Positions 1-8,208 of a stretch of DNA of 42,185 bases are shown in pieces. Location: contig JANZZL010000067.1 in the NCBI GenBank assembly GCA_026419405.1, positions 1-42,185 on the forward strand, given 5' to 3'. The position numbers and the translations under genes are program-made. Source of the stretch: Paracoccaceae bacterium. Lineage in GTDB: Bacteria > Pseudomonadota > Alphaproteobacteria > Rhodobacterales > Rhodobacteraceae. Under the pieces are notes generated by a model. That model did not search any database. It saw only the letters and a program-made list of their open reading frames with translations, and was not told the DNA's origin. The first letter of the stretch is position 1; each line of letters begins with the position of its first letter.

Positions 1-318
1 GGGCTGGCCCTCCTGCCTGAGGCCGAGCGCCATGTTCCCCCGGACGGTCAGGTGCGGGTAGAGCGCGTAGGACTGGAACACCATGGCGATGCCGCGCCTG
101 GCGGGCGGCACGGCGTTGACCACCTGCCCGCCGATCCGCACCGTGCCCGAGGTCGCGTCCTCGAGCCCGGAGATGACCCGCAGCAGCGTGGACTTGCCGC
201 AGCCCGAAGGCCCGACGAAGACGACGAACTCGCCCTCCTCGACGGTCAGGTCGATGTCCTTCAGGACCTCGACCGGTCCGAAGGACTTGCCGACCCCTTC
301 CAGCACGAGGGCGCTCAT
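1..318 (-). CDS. ABC sugar transporter ATP-binding protein (MalK/UgpC type), partial
   Basis: This is the ATPase subunit of a CUT1-type sugar importer, acting on the cytoplasmic face with the two permeases at 1346-3123. Only the first 106 codons are present, because the gene runs off the left edge. The visible part has a Walker A motif GPSGCGKST (residues 36-44) and a Q-loop region [12 protein letters not shown]; the signature motif, Walker B and the C-terminal regulatory domain lie outside the window. The ATG at 318 overlaps the stop codon of the upstream oxidoreductase gene by four bases (ATGA), so it is the last visible gene of a leftward operon starting at murQ. The family assignment is secure. 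The substrate is inferred only from the amino-sugar genes in the operon. Confidence 0.9.
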   Translation of the reverse strand, partial: MSALVLEGVGKSFGPVEVLKDIDLTVEEGEFVVFVGPSGCGKSTLLRVISGLEDATSGTVRIGGQVVNAVPPARRGIAMVFQSYALYPHLTVRGNMALGLRQEGQP

Positions 319-1349
319 GCGGCCGCCCCGAGGTCGATGACCCGGCCGGTGCGGATGCTCTCGTCCGCGGCAAGGCAGATCCGGAGCGACTGCACCGCGT
401 CCTGCATGTGGCGGGAGAGGTCGCGGTCGTTGCGGATCGCGTCGAGGATCCAGGCCTGCTCGGCGTCGCACAGCGCCTGGTGGCCCGGCTCGTCCGGCAT
501 CTCGATCAGCCGGTCGCCGCCCCGGGTGTGGACGAGGATCGCGCCGACCTTCGTGTGCCCGTCCACGTCGTCGGAGGCGCCCCTGTTGCCCTCGGTGATC
601 GAGACCGCGCCGTTGGGAGACACGATGTCCTTCACGAAGAAGGCGGTCTCGGACATCATCGGGCCCCAGCCGGCCTCGTACCAGCCCACCGAGCCATCGG
701 CGAACACCACCTGGAACTGGCCGTAGTTGTACATGTCGGGGGCGATCTCGTCGGAGAGCCGCAGCCCGATGCCGTGCACGCGCACGGGCGCGGCGTCGGT
801 GACCTGGCACATCACGTCCACGTAGTGCACGCCGCAGTCCACGATCGGCGAGGTCGTCTGCATCAGCGCCTTGTGCACCTCCCAGGTGGGGCCGTCGGAC
901 TGCTGGTTGAGGTTGAGGCGGAAGACGTAGGGCCCCCCCAGCGCGCGCGCCTCGGCAATGAGCCGCTGCCAGGAGGGGTGATGGCGCAGGATGTAGCCGA
1001 CCCCGAGCTTGCGGCCGTGGCGTTTCGCGGCCGCCACGACGCGCTCGGCCTCGGCCACCGTCATGGCGAGCGGCTTCTCGACGAAGACATGGGCACCCGC
1101 CTCCATCGCGGCCACCGCATAGTCGGCGTGGCTGTCGGTGTAGGTGGCGATCACCGCGAGGTCGGGCCGGGTCTCGGCCAGCGCGGCGTGGAAGTCGGCA
1201 AAGCGGGGATAGCCGCCAAGCTCCTCGGGCAGGGCGACCTCGGAGCGGTTGACGAGGCCGACGATCTCGGCGCCGGGGTGGCGGTGGTGGGCGAGCGCGT
1301 GGCTTCGGCCCATGTTGCCGAGGCCCGCGACGAGGACGCGCAGGGTCAT
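315..1349 (-). CDS. Gfo/Idh/MocA-family NAD(P)-dependent oxidoreductase
   Basis: This 344-residue protein belongs to the family that oxidises or reduces sugars and sugar derivatives with NAD(P). The N-terminal Rossmann fold shows GLGNMG (about residues 9-14), followed by the family motif EKPLA near residue 90 and a CGVHYVDV segment that probably carries the catalytic histidine. The ATG at 1349 was chosen because it gives the correct Rossmann N-terminus and overlaps the stop of the upstream permease (ATGA). It sits between the inner-membrane permeases and the ATPase of the importer, so its substrate probably enters through that system. Its role beside MurQ is unknown. Other members of this family act on anhydro-sugars, sugar alcohols, inositols and nucleotide sugars, so a precise name is not justified. 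Confidence 0.85.
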   Translation of the reverse strand: MTLRVLVAGLGNMGRSHALAHHRHPGAEIVGLVNRSEVALPEELGGYPRFADFHAALAETRPDLAVIATYTDSHADYAVAAMEAGAHVFVEKPLAMTVAEAERVVAAAKRHGRKLGVGYILRHHPSWQRLIAEARALGGPYVFRLNLNQQSDGPTWEVHKALMQTTSPIVDCGVHYVDVMCQVTDAAPVRVHGIGLRLSDEIAPDMYNYGQFQVVFADGSVGWYEAGWGPMMSETAFFVKDIVSPNGAVSITEGNRGASDDVDGHTKVGAILVHTRGGDRLIEMPDEPGHQALCDAEQAWILDAIRNDRDLSRHMQDAVQSLRICLAADESIRTGRVIDLGAAA

Positions 1350-2185
1350 TTGACTGCTCCGGAGGTGAGGCCGCGGATGATCTGGCGCGAGAACAGGACG
1401 TAGAGCACCATCACCGGCAGGATGGCGAGCGCCAGCGCCGAGAGCACCGCGTTCCAGTCGGTGACGAACTGGCCGATGAAGACCTGGCTGCCCAGCGTCA
1501 GCGTCTTGGTCGCCTCGGCCGGGGCGAGGATCAGCGGGAACCACAGGTCGTTCCAGATCGGGATCATGTTGAACACCGCCACGGTGGCGAGCGCGGGGCG
1601 CACCAGCGGCAGCACGAGGCGGAAGAAGATCACGTATTCGGAAAGCCCGTCGATCCGGCCGGCGTTCTTCAGGTCGTCGGAGATGCCCTTCATGAAGCTC
1701 GACAGGATGAACACCGCAAGCGGCAGCCCCTGCGCGGTATAGACGAGGATCAGCGCCCAGAGCGTGTTGACGAGCCCGGTCGAGACCATCAGCTCCAGGA
1801 TCGCGACCGTGCCGATGCGGATCGGGATCATGATGCCGAGCGCCAGGTAGAGGCCCATCAGCGCGTTGCCGGGAAAGCGGTATTCCGAAAGCGCGAAGGC
1901 CGCCATCGCCCCGAGGAGCAGGATCAGGAACAGCGAGACGACCGTCACGATCATCGAGTTCTGGAAGTAGAGCAGGAAGTCGCCCTGCTTCAGCACCGTC
2001 TCGTAGCCGATCAGGCTGAAGCTCTCGGCGTGGGGCAGCGCCAGCGGCTCGCGGAAGATCGCCCGGCGCGTCTTGAAGCTGTTGATCAGGATCACGAACA
2101 CCGGGAAGAGCGCGACCAGAGTGTAGGCGATCAGCACCGCATGGGCGGCGAGGGTCGTGGCGGTGCGGGTGCGGGCGCGGCTCAT
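1346..2185 (-). CDS. ABC sugar transporter permease (MalG type)
   Basis: This 279-residue inner-membrane permease of a CUT1 sugar importer has about six predicted hydrophobic segments. The first lies near residues 13-30 ([17 protein letters not shown]), and the cytoplasmic EAA-loop region reads [11 protein letters not shown] followed by [11 protein letters not shown]. The ATG at 2185 follows directly on the MalF-type gene, with an 8-base gap, and its stop overlaps the oxidoreductase start by four bases. Length and topology match the smaller, MalG-like partner of such heterodimers. The substrate is inferred to be an amino sugar or sugar fragment of peptidoglycan because the operon begins with murQ. 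Confidence 0.9.
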   Translation of the reverse strand: MSRARTRTATTLAAHAVLIAYTLVALFPVFVILINSFKTRRAIFREPLALPHAESFSLIGYETVLKQGDFLLYFQNSMIVTVVSLFLILLLGAMAAFALSEYRFPGNALMGLYLALGIMIPIRIGTVAILELMVSTGLVNTLWALILVYTAQGLPLAVFILSSFMKGISDDLKNAGRIDGLSEYVIFFRLVLPLVRPALATVAVFNMIPIWNDLWFPLILAPAEATKTLTLGSQVFIGQFVTDWNAVLSALALAILPVMVLYVLFSRQIIRGLTSGAVK

Positions 2186-2193
2186 GGGCGGGC

Positions 2194-3123
2194 TCAGAAC
2201 TGGTAGTGGCGCAGCCGGCGCTGGACGACGAAGAGGTAGAGGCTGACGCCCGCGAGGATGATCAGGAACATCGCGCTGGCGATGGCGGCGCCCATGTGCG
2301 GGTTGCCGAGCTGGAGCTGGAAGCCGAAGAAGGTCCGGTAGAGGAAGGTGCCGAGGATGTCGGTCGAGAAGTCGGGCCCGGCAAGCGCCCCCTGCGCGGC
2401 GTAGATCAGGTCGAAGGCGTTGAAGTTGCCCACGAAGGTCAGGATCGAGATGATCCCGATCGAGGGCAGGATCAGCGGCAGCTTGATCTTCCAGAAGGCC
2501 GCCCAGCCGGTGATGCCGTCGCATTCGGCGGCCTCGAGGATCTCCTCGGGAATGGTGAGCAGCGCGGCGTAGATCAGCATCATCGGGATGCCGACGAACT
2601 GCCAGACCGAGATCAGCGCAAGCGTGGTCAGCGCCGTCTCCTCCTGGCCGAGCCAGGGCTGGAACAGCCCCTTGAGCCCCACCGCGTCGAGCATTCCCGG
2701 CGCGATCCCCCAGATCGGCGAGAGGATCAGCTTCCAGGCGAAGCCGACGATCACGAAGGACAGGATCGTCGGCACGAAGATCGCCGAGCGGTAGAAGGCG
2801 GCGAAGCGCAGCCGCGGCGAGGACAGGAGCGCGGCGAGCGCGATGCCGATCGGGTTCTGCACCGCCATGTGGATCAGGAAGAACCAGAAGTTGTTGCCGA
2901 GCGCGTTCCAGAACTGCTCGGCCCAGAGCGGGTCGAGGAACAGCGTGCGGAAGTTGTCGAGCCCGGCAAAGACGCGCTCCTGCCCCTCGCGCGTGTAGAA
3001 GGCGAGCCGCAGCGTGTTGAAGAGCGGGAAGATCATCACCGCCGTGTAGATCGCGACCGCGGGGGCGAGGAACACGGCGATGTGCCAGCGGGGCCGGCGT
3101 CTGTGCGGGGCGGGAACGGTCAC
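2194..3123 (-). CDS. ABC sugar transporter permease (MalF/UgpA type)
   Basis: This 309-residue inner-membrane permease is the larger partner of the CUT1 importer. The N-terminal hydrophobic segment is WHIAVFLAPAVAIYTAVMI, and the EAA loop is well preserved (EAAECDG, then KIKLP at the usual distance), which is the contact site for the ATPase. The gene lies 66 bases downstream of the binding-protein gene, and that gap contains a strong stem-loop at 3154-3178. It is followed after 8 bases by the second permease. The transporter class is certain. Specificity rests on neighbours only. Confidence 0.9.
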   Translation of the reverse strand: MTVPAPHRRRPRWHIAVFLAPAVAIYTAVMIFPLFNTLRLAFYTREGQERVFAGLDNFRTLFLDPLWAEQFWNALGNNFWFFLIHMAVQNPIGIALAALLSSPRLRFAAFYRSAIFVPTILSFVIVGFAWKLILSPIWGIAPGMLDAVGLKGLFQPWLGQEETALTTLALISVWQFVGIPMMLIYAALLTIPEEILEAAECDGITGWAAFWKIKLPLILPSIGIISILTFVGNFNAFDLIYAAQGALAGPDFSTDILGTFLYRTFFGFQLQLGNPHMGAAIASAMFLIILAGVSLYLFVVQRRLRHYQF

Positions 3124-3153
3124 GGGCGGAGCCTCGGGGGGGAGGGGGCGGGA

Positions 3154-3178
3154 GGCCGGGCGGGCGCGCCGCCCGGCC
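3154..3178 (-). promoter_or_regulatory. GC-rich stem-loop after the binding-protein gene
   Basis: A perfect 10-bp inverted repeat (GGCCGGGCGG, five-base loop, CCGCCCGGCC) begins 11 bases after the stop codon of the binding-protein gene and lies upstream of the first permease. There is no T-run, so it is unlikely to be a full terminator. By analogy with other ABC sugar operons it probably stabilises the upstream message, so that binding protein is made in excess over permease. The structure is read directly from the sequence; the function is inferred. Confidence 0.55.
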
Positions 3179-3189
3179 CCGGTCCGTGC

Positions 3190-4449
3190 CTAGTTCTTCT
3201 GCGGCTCGTACCAGCTCGCCAGCCCGGCCTGGAGCCGCGCCGCCGCGGCCTCGGGCGTCTCGTCGCCCTTGATCACGGCGACCGAGGCGTTCCAGGTCTC
3301 GTTCTCGAGGTTGGGCGTGCCGCGCGACAGGATCTGGTAGGTCGAGCGGATCGTCGACTGGCACTTGCCGCGCCAGGAGAGGAACTCCTGCGCCAGCGGG
3401 TCCTCGAGCGTGATCGGGGCGTTCGAGAGCGGGAAGAAGCCCGGCAGCGCGTTGGCGAAGATCGTCGCGAACTCGGGCGAGGCGACCCAGTCGAGGAAGG
3501 CGCGCGCGGCCTCGGGGTGCGGGGTCTTCGCGTTCATCCCGATGCCGATGTCGGTGTGGTCGGAGATGTAGCAGGTGTCGCCCGCGTTCACCACCGGCGG
3601 CGGGAAGGCGCCCATCTCGAAATCGGCCTGGGCGTTGAAGCCCGCGATCTCCCAGCTGCCGGCCGGGTAGATCGCGGCGCGGCCCAGCGTGAACAGGTTC
3701 TGGCTGTCGGGGTAGGTCTGCGCGGCGTAGCCATCGCCGAGATACGGGCCCCATTTCGCCAGCTCGCGGAACGGCGCCACCCAAGGCTCGTCGGTCAGCT
3801 TCTGCGTGCCGGCGATCAGGGCAAGGCGTCCCTCCTCGCCCTTCCAGTAGGTCGGGCCGATGTTCTGGTAGCCCATGGTGGCGGCTTCCCACTGGTCGTT
3901 GGTGCCCATCGCCATGGGGATGTAGGTGCCGTCCTCCTTGATCCGGTCGAGCACGGCGTAGAACTCCGCGACCGTGGTCGGCGGCTCGAGCCCCAGTTCG
4001 GCGAAGGCATCCTTGTTGTAGATGAAGCCGTGGATGACGCTCGCCATCGGCACGCAGAAGGGCGTGGTGCCGTCGTCGGTGATCCAGGCCGACTTCGCCA
4101 CGTCGGAGAAGTTGGCCATGCCGGGCAGGTCGGTCAGCGGCGCGAGATGGCCGGCCTGGAACAGCGCCAGCGAGGCGTCGAAGGGCCGGCAGGTGATCAG
4201 GTCGCCGGCGGTTCCGGCCTCGAGCTTGGAGTTGAGGGCGGCGTTGTACTCGGTCGGCGCCGAGGGGGTGAACTGCACCTTGATGCCGGGGTGCGAGGCC
4301 TCGAAGGCGGGGATGATCTTCTCCTGCCAGATCGCGAGGTCGTCGTTGCGCCAGCTCTCGATGGTCAGCGTCACGTCCTGCGCCCCGGCCGCGGTGGCGG
4401 CGAGCAGGACCCAGGCGGCAAGCGCCGTCGGCGTGGTCGGTCGTCTCAT
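3190..4449 (-). CDS. Extracellular sugar-binding protein of ABC importer
   Basis: This 419-residue periplasmic solute-binding protein is of the family-1 type (MalE/UgpB-like). It begins with a Sec-type signal (MRRPTTPTALAAWVLLAAT, predicted cleavage near the AGA-QDV junction around residue 23). The mature part shows the family pattern: IESWRNDD at the start, LEAGTAGDLI near residue 80, and a C-terminal helical lobe with PEAARAFLDWVASPEF. The ATG at 4449 overlaps the murQ stop by four bases, so translation is coupled to murQ. The coupling and its position directly after murQ suggest a MurNAc, GlcNAc or muropeptide-sugar ligand, but the protein fold does not reveal the ligand. Confidence 0.9.
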   Translation of the reverse strand: MRRPTTPTALAAWVLLAATAAGAQDVTLTIESWRNDDLAIWQEKIIPAFEASHPGIKVQFTPSAPTEYNAALNSKLEAGTAGDLITCRPFDASLALFQAGHLAPLTDLPGMANFSDVAKSAWITDDGTTPFCVPMASVIHGFIYNKDAFAELGLEPPTTVAEFYAVLDRIKEDGTYIPMAMGTNDQWEAATMGYQNIGPTYWKGEEGRLALIAGTQKLTDEPWVAPFRELAKWGPYLGDGYAAQTYPDSQNLFTLGRAAIYPAGSWEIAGFNAQADFEMGAFPPPVVNAGDTCYISDHTDIGIGMNAKTPHPEAARAFLDWVASPEFATIFANALPGFFPLSNAPITLEDPLAQEFLSWRGKCQSTIRSTYQILSRGTPNLENETWNASVAVIKGDETPEAAAARLQAGLASWYEPQKN

Positions 4450-5363
4450 GCGGGTCTCCCTGTCTGGTGGTCTTCAATGGGGGTGGCGCGCAGCGCGGCG
4501 AGGCAGTCGGCCAGCCGCGGGCCCCGCGCGGCAAGCAGGGCGCGCGCCGCGGCGGGCGTCGCGCCGGCGGCGATCAGCACGGCGCGCTTGGTGTCGCCCT
4601 CGGCCGCCGCCAGCGCCGCCGCGGCGCGGGCGGCGTCCACGCCGGCGATGCGGGCGACCACGTCGTGCGCGCGGGCGCGCAGCTTGGCGTTGTCGGCGAC
4701 CAGATTGACCATCATCCCGTCGTGGACATGGCCCATCAGGCAGCCGGCGAGGGTGGAGATCATGTTGAGCGCGATCTTCTGCGCCGTGCCGGCGCCGAGC
4801 CGGGTGGAGCCCTCGACGACCTCGGGCCCGGTCGGGATCGCCACCGCGATCGCGGCGAGGTCGAGCAGCGGCGCGGCGGGAACATTGGCGATCGCCACGA
4901 CCGTTGCACCGGCCGCGGCTGCGGCGCGGGCGGCGGCGAGCGCGTAGGGCGTGGTGCCGCTGGCGCTGAGCACGATGGCCGTGTCGCCGCGGCCGAGCCC
5001 CGCGGCCGCGGCGGCGCCGTCGGCCTCGGCGTCCTCGGTGGCGCCGGGCATCCGCGCATCCCGCGGGATGCCGCCCGCCATGGCGATGCGCACGCGCCGC
5101 GGATCCACGCCGAAGGTGCCGGGAAGCTCGCAGGCATCCGAGAGCGCCATCAGCCCCGAGCTGCCGGCGGCCGCGTAGAGCAGCGTTCCGCCCGCGCCGA
5201 GGCTTGCCGCCACCGCCCGCGCCGCCGCCTCGATCGCCGGAAGCGCCGCCGCCACCGCCGCCGCCGCCCGCTGCTGCGAGGCCAGCATCGCGGCAAGCGC
5301 GCGCGGTGCCGGCGCGGCATCCACCGGAACGGCTGCGGCTGTCGGCTCCTGCCCCTCGGACAC
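4446..5363 (-). CDS. murQ: MurQ-like N-acetylmuramic acid 6-phosphate etherase
   Basis: MurQ cleaves the D-lactyl ether of MurNAc-6-phosphate to give GlcNAc-6-phosphate and D-lactate in the cytoplasm. The 305-residue protein has a SIS fold with the signature GSTRLGAGTAQKIALNMI (about residues 186-203) and two glutamates, E79 (in CELPGTFG) and E110 (in ATEDAEAD), spaced 31 residues apart like the catalytic E83/E114 pair of Escherichia coli MurQ. It is divergent: the usual GTSGR substrate loop reads GSSGL, and the N-terminal segment is alanine-rich. The start is a GTG at 5363 with GAGGGGG seven bases upstream. It heads the leftward transporter operon. The family call is good. Strict MurNAc-6P specificity is less certain because of the altered loop. 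Confidence 0.82.
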   Translation of the reverse strand: MSEGQEPTAAAVPVDAAPAPRALAAMLASQQRAAAAVAAALPAIEAAARAVAASLGAGGTLLYAAAGSSGLMALSDACELPGTFGVDPRRVRIAMAGGIPRDARMPGATEDAEADGAAAAAGLGRGDTAIVLSASGTTPYALAAARAAAAAGATVVAIANVPAAPLLDLAAIAVAIPTGPEVVEGSTRLGAGTAQKIALNMISTLAGCLMGHVHDGMMVNLVADNAKLRARAHDVVARIAGVDAARAAAALAAAEGDTKRAVLIAAGATPAAARALLAARGPRLADCLAALRATPIEDHQTGRPA

Positions 5364-5387
5364 GGCGAATCCCCCTCGATCCGACCA

Positions 5388-5417
5388 TACCGAAATGATA
5401 CCTTTTGTCTACCTTTT
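5388..5417. promoter_or_regulatory. Putative GntR operator, murQ side (11-bp-period repeats)
   Basis: Two perfect TACCTTTT octamers begin at 5399 and 5410, exactly 11 bases apart, and a third partial copy (TACCGAAA) begins at 5388 in the same phase. Read toward murQ, the core is AAAAGGTAGACAAAAGGTAT. The same core occurs, oriented toward the kinase gene, at 5477-5495. The spacing of about one helical turn and the position in the gap between divergent operons, one of which encodes a GntR regulator, make this the likely operator. Binding is inferred, not shown. Confidence 0.6.
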
Positions 5418-5476
5418 CCTTGATCGCTTGAGAAAGATACGGAAATGGCCTGCATCAACGGCCTTCCTGCGCCCCG

Positions 5477-5495
5477 AAAGGTATGCTAAAGGTAT
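5477..5495. promoter_or_regulatory. Putative GntR operator, kinase side, overlapping the ribosome-binding site
   Basis: The octamer AAAGGTAT occurs at 5477-5484 and again at 5488-5495, with an 11-base period. It is the same motif as at 5388-5417 but on the opposite strand, so each copy pair faces its own gene. The second copy ends three bases before the ATG at 5499 and supplies the only plausible Shine-Dalgarno sequence (AAAGG). A protein bound here could therefore block transcription, and the motif is also present in the message leader. Confidence 0.6.
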
Positions 5496-5498
5496 TTC

Positions 5499-6422
5499 AT
5501 GGCACAGGGTCCGGCAGAGCTCGTGATCGGCATCGACGGCGGCGGTTCGCGCTGCCGTGCGGCCGTGGCCGCCGCCGACGGCCGGATCCTGGGGCGCGGC
5601 GAGGCCGGGCCGGCGAATGTCGCCTCGGATTTCGCGGGGGCGCTTGCGAACCTCGCCGCCGCGGTGGCCTCGGCGCTCGCGGCGGCCGGGCGGACCGCCG
5701 CGGGGGTGGCGGCGGTGCATGCCGGGCTGGCGGGCGTGATGCGGCCCGCCGATGCCGCACGCGTCGCGGCCGCGCTGCCCGAGGTCGCGCTGGGCGGCCG
5801 GGCGCCGCCGGGCGGCGTGACGGTGACCGACGACCGGCCGACCACGGTCGCCGGCGCGCTCGCCGGGCGCGACGGGGCGGTTGCCGCGGTGGGCACGGGG
5901 TCCTTCGTGGCGCTGGCGCGCGGTGGCGCCCTGCGCTGCGTCGGTGGCTGGGGGGCCGCGGTGGGCGATCAGGCCTCGGGCGCGTGGCTCGGCCGGAGGC
6001 TGCTGGAACGCACGCTGCTCTGGCACGACGGCCTTGCGGCGCGGACGCCGCTCCTGGCCGCGACGCTGGCCCGCTTCGGGGGCGACCCGGTGGCGCTGAT
6101 CGCGTTCGCGGCCGCGGCCCGACCCTCGGGGCTGGCGGAGCTGGCGCCCGGCGTGGCCGATGCCGCCGAGGCGGGCGATGCCGCGGGGCTTTCGCTCATG
6201 CAGGAGGGTGCGGACTACCTGCATCTGGCACTCGACGCGCTCGGGTTCGGCGCGCTGGGCGCGGGCGAGGTGCTCTGCCTCGCCGGCGGCCTCGGGCCGC
6301 GCTATGCCTGCCAGCTGCGCGAGGACCTGCGCGCCCGCCTCGCCCCGCCGGCGGGCGATGCGCTCGACGGGGCGGTGCGGCTTGCGCTGCGGGCGGTCGC
6401 GGACCGGCGGGGGGCGGCATGA
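5499..6422 (+). CDS. BadF/BadG-family amino-sugar kinase (GlcNAc/MurNAc kinase-like)
   Basis: This 307-residue protein is an ASKHA-fold ATPase of the BadF/BadG/BcrA/BcrD group, which includes N-acetylglucosamine kinases and the MurNAc/GlcNAc kinase MurK. The phosphate-1 motif is GIDGGGSRCRAAV (near residue 9), the second phosphate loop region is VGTGSFVAL, and a GGWGAAVGDQASGAWLGR segment typical of the sugar-kinase branch follows. A kinase is required here because an ABC importer delivers unphosphorylated sugar, unlike a PTS. It would make MurNAc-6P for MurQ and/or GlcNAc-6P for NagA. The ATG at 5499 was chosen because the preceding AAAGG is well spaced. Its stop overlaps the GntR gene start by four bases. 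Confidence 0.85.
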   Translation: MAQGPAELVIGIDGGGSRCRAAVAAADGRILGRGEAGPANVASDFAGALANLAAAVASALAAAGRTAAGVAAVHAGLAGVMRPADAARVAAALPEVALGGRAPPGGVTVTDDRPTTVAGALAGRDGAVAAVGTGSFVALARGGALRCVGGWGAAVGDQASGAWLGRRLLERTLLWHDGLAARTPLLAATLARFGGDPVALIAFAAAARPSGLAELAPGVADAAEAGDAAGLSLMQEGADYLHLALDALGFGALGAGEVLCLAGGLGPRYACQLREDLRARLAPPAGDALDGAVRLALRAVADRRGAA

Positions 6423-7177
6423 ACGTCGTCGAGTTCCTGCGCCCCGAGGCCTGGTTCCGTCCCGGCGCCGGCCCGCGCTACGTGCAGCTCAGACGGCGCC
6501 TCGCCGACGGGGTCGAGCAGGGCGTCCTCTCGCCCGGCAGCCCGCTGCCGCCCGAGCGCGAGATCGCGGCGATCGCCGAGGTCTCGCGCGTGACGGTGCG
6601 CAAGGCGATCGGGGCCCTGGCCGAGGCGGGCACCATCGTGCAGCGCCAGGGGTCGGGATCCTTCGTCGCGCCGCGCCCGCCGCGCATCGAGCAGACGCTT
6701 TCGCGCCTGACCTCGTTCACCGAGGACATGGCCCGCCGCGGCCGGACGGCGACCTCGCGCTGGCTGGAGCGGGGGCTGTTCATGCCCTCGCCCGAGGAGA
6801 TCACCGCGCTTGCCCTGTCGCCCGAGGAGTCGGTGGCGCGCATCGCCCGGCTCCGCCTGGCCGATGGCGAGCCGATGGCGATCGAACGCGCCTCGCTGCC
6901 GCCCGACATCCTGCCCAATCCGCTCGAGGTCGGGGCCTCGCTCTACGAGGTGCTCGAGGCGCGCGGCACGCGGCCGGTGCGGGCGATCCAGCGGATCTCG
7001 GCGGTGAACCTCGCCGGCCCCGAGGCCGAGCTGCTTGCCGTTGCGCCGGGCGACGCGGGGCTCAGGATCGAGCGCACCTCCTATCTGGAGGGCGGCCGGG
7101 CGATCGAGTTCACCCGCTCGCTCTACCGGGGCGATGCCTACAACTTCGTGGCCGAACTGCGCCTGGGGAGGGACTGA
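6419..7177 (+). CDS. GntR-family (HutC-type) transcriptional regulator of the amino-sugar locus
   Basis: This 252-residue regulator has an N-terminal winged helix (residues about 18-90; PPEREIAAIAEVSRVTVRKAI is the helix-turn-helix region) and a C-terminal UTRA ligand-binding domain (about 105-250). It is the architecture of NagR/YvoA/DasR, which sense GlcN-6P or GlcNAc-6P. It overlaps the kinase gene by four bases (ATGA) and is followed after five bases by the SIS-domain gene, so it is produced within the operon it probably controls. Its operators are most likely the 11-bp-period repeats on both sides of the divergent region at 5364-5498. The effector is inferred from the family. Confidence 0.9.
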   Translation: MNVVEFLRPEAWFRPGAGPRYVQLRRRLADGVEQGVLSPGSPLPPEREIAAIAEVSRVTVRKAIGALAEAGTIVQRQGSGSFVAPRPPRIEQTLSRLTSFTEDMARRGRTATSRWLERGLFMPSPEEITALALSPEESVARIARLRLADGEPMAIERASLPPDILPNPLEVGASLYEVLEARGTRPVRAIQRISAVNLAGPEAELLAVAPGDAGLRIERTSYLEGGRAIEFTRSLYRGDAYNFVAELRLGRD

Positions 7178-7182
7178 CCGCG

Positions 7183-8208
7183 ATGACCGAGAGCCGGATG
7201 CGCCGCGAGGTGCTGGAGATTCCCGCCGCCGTCGGGCGGCTGATCGAGGAGGGCGCCGCCGAGATCGGCGCGGCGGCGCGCGCGGTCGCGCAGCGGGATC
7301 CGGCGTTCCTGGTGAGCGTGGCGCGCGGCTCCTCCGATCACGCGGCGACCTTCCTCAAGTATGCCTCCGAGCTGCTCACCGGGCTTCCCGTCGCCTCGGT
7401 CGGCCCTTCGGTGGCCTCGGTCTACGGCCGCCGGCTGAGGCTTGCCGGCAGCGTCTGCCTGGCGGTCTCGCAGTCGGGCCGCAGCCCCGACATCGTGGCG
7501 ATGGCGCGGATGGCCGGCGAGGCGGGGGCGCTGACGGTGGCACTGACCAACGATGCAGGCAGCGACCTCGCGCGGGCCTGCGCGCTGCCGCTCGACATCC
7601 GCGCGGGGGCGGAGCTGTCGGTCGCCGCGACCAAGACCTTCGTCAATTCCGCCGTGGCCGGGCTCTGGCTGCTTGCCGAGGCCGCGGGAGATGCCGCCCT
7701 GGGCGCGGCGATCCGCGGGCTGCCCGAGGCGCTGGCCGCGGCCGCCGCGACGCGCTGGGACGCGCTTGCCGAGGCGCTGGGTCCGGCCGGGTCGCTCTAC
7801 TGCCTCGGCCGGGGGCCGGGGCTCGCGATCTCGAACGAGGCGGCGCTGAAGTTCAAGGAGACCTGCCAGCTCCACGCCGAATCGTTCTCCTCGGCCGAAG
7901 TGCTGCACGGCCCGGTCTCGATCGTGGGGCAGGGGTTCCCGGTGCTGGCGCTGGCCGTTGCCGACGCCGCCGAGGCGGGCCTGGCCGCGGTGGCCGACGA
8001 CCTCGCCGCCAAGGGGGCGACGGTGTTCGCCACCTCGGCCCTGGCGCGCCGGGCGGTGGTCCTGCCCGCCGTGCGCACCGGCCACCCGCTGACCGACCCG
8101 CTGGCGCTGATCGTCACCTTCTACGCCATGGTCGAGGCGGTGGCGCGCGCCCGGGGCATCGACCCCGACGCGCCGCGGCACCTGCGCAAGGTCACGGAGA
8201 CGGTATGA
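7183..8208 (+). CDS. SIS-domain glucosamine-6-phosphate deaminase/isomerase (NagB-II type)
   Basis: The 341-residue protein consists of two SIS domains like the isomerase half of GlmS but without the glutamine amidotransferase domain. Recognisable segments are ARGSSDHAATFLKY (near residue 46), VSQSGRSPDI (near 98), KTFVNSA, LGRGPGLAISNEAALKFKE (near 208) and ESFSSAEVLHGP. Such stand-alone proteins convert GlcN-6P to fructose-6P and ammonia (NagB-II). It lies between the GntR gene and nagA, with nagA overlapping its end by four bases, which fits the last step of amino-sugar breakdown. The alternative is an AgaS-like galactosamine enzyme; the GlcNAc context makes that less likely. Confidence 0.87.
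   Translation: MTESRMRREVLEIPAAVGRLIEEGAAEIGAAARAVAQRDPAFLVSVARGSSDHAATFLKYASELLTGLPVASVGPSVASVYGRRLRLAGSVCLAVSQSGRSPDIVAMARMAGEAGALTVALTNDAGSDLARACALPLDIRAGAELSVAATKTFVNSAVAGLWLLAEAAGDAALGAAIRGLPEALAAAAATRWDALAEALGPAGSLYCLGRGPGLAISNEAALKFKETCQLHAESFSSAEVLHGPVSIVGQGFPVLALAVADAAEAGLAAVADDLAAKGATVFATSALARRAVVLPAVRTGHPLTDPLALIVTFYAMVEAVARARGIDPDAPRHLRKVTETV

Noticed and set aside
2206-4947. A 913-codon open frame on the plus strand opposite the ABC transporter genes
   Set aside because: It is an antisense shadow produced by GC-rich codon use: the translation is low-complexity (R, E, D, G, H rich), and well-conserved transporter genes occupy the other strand.
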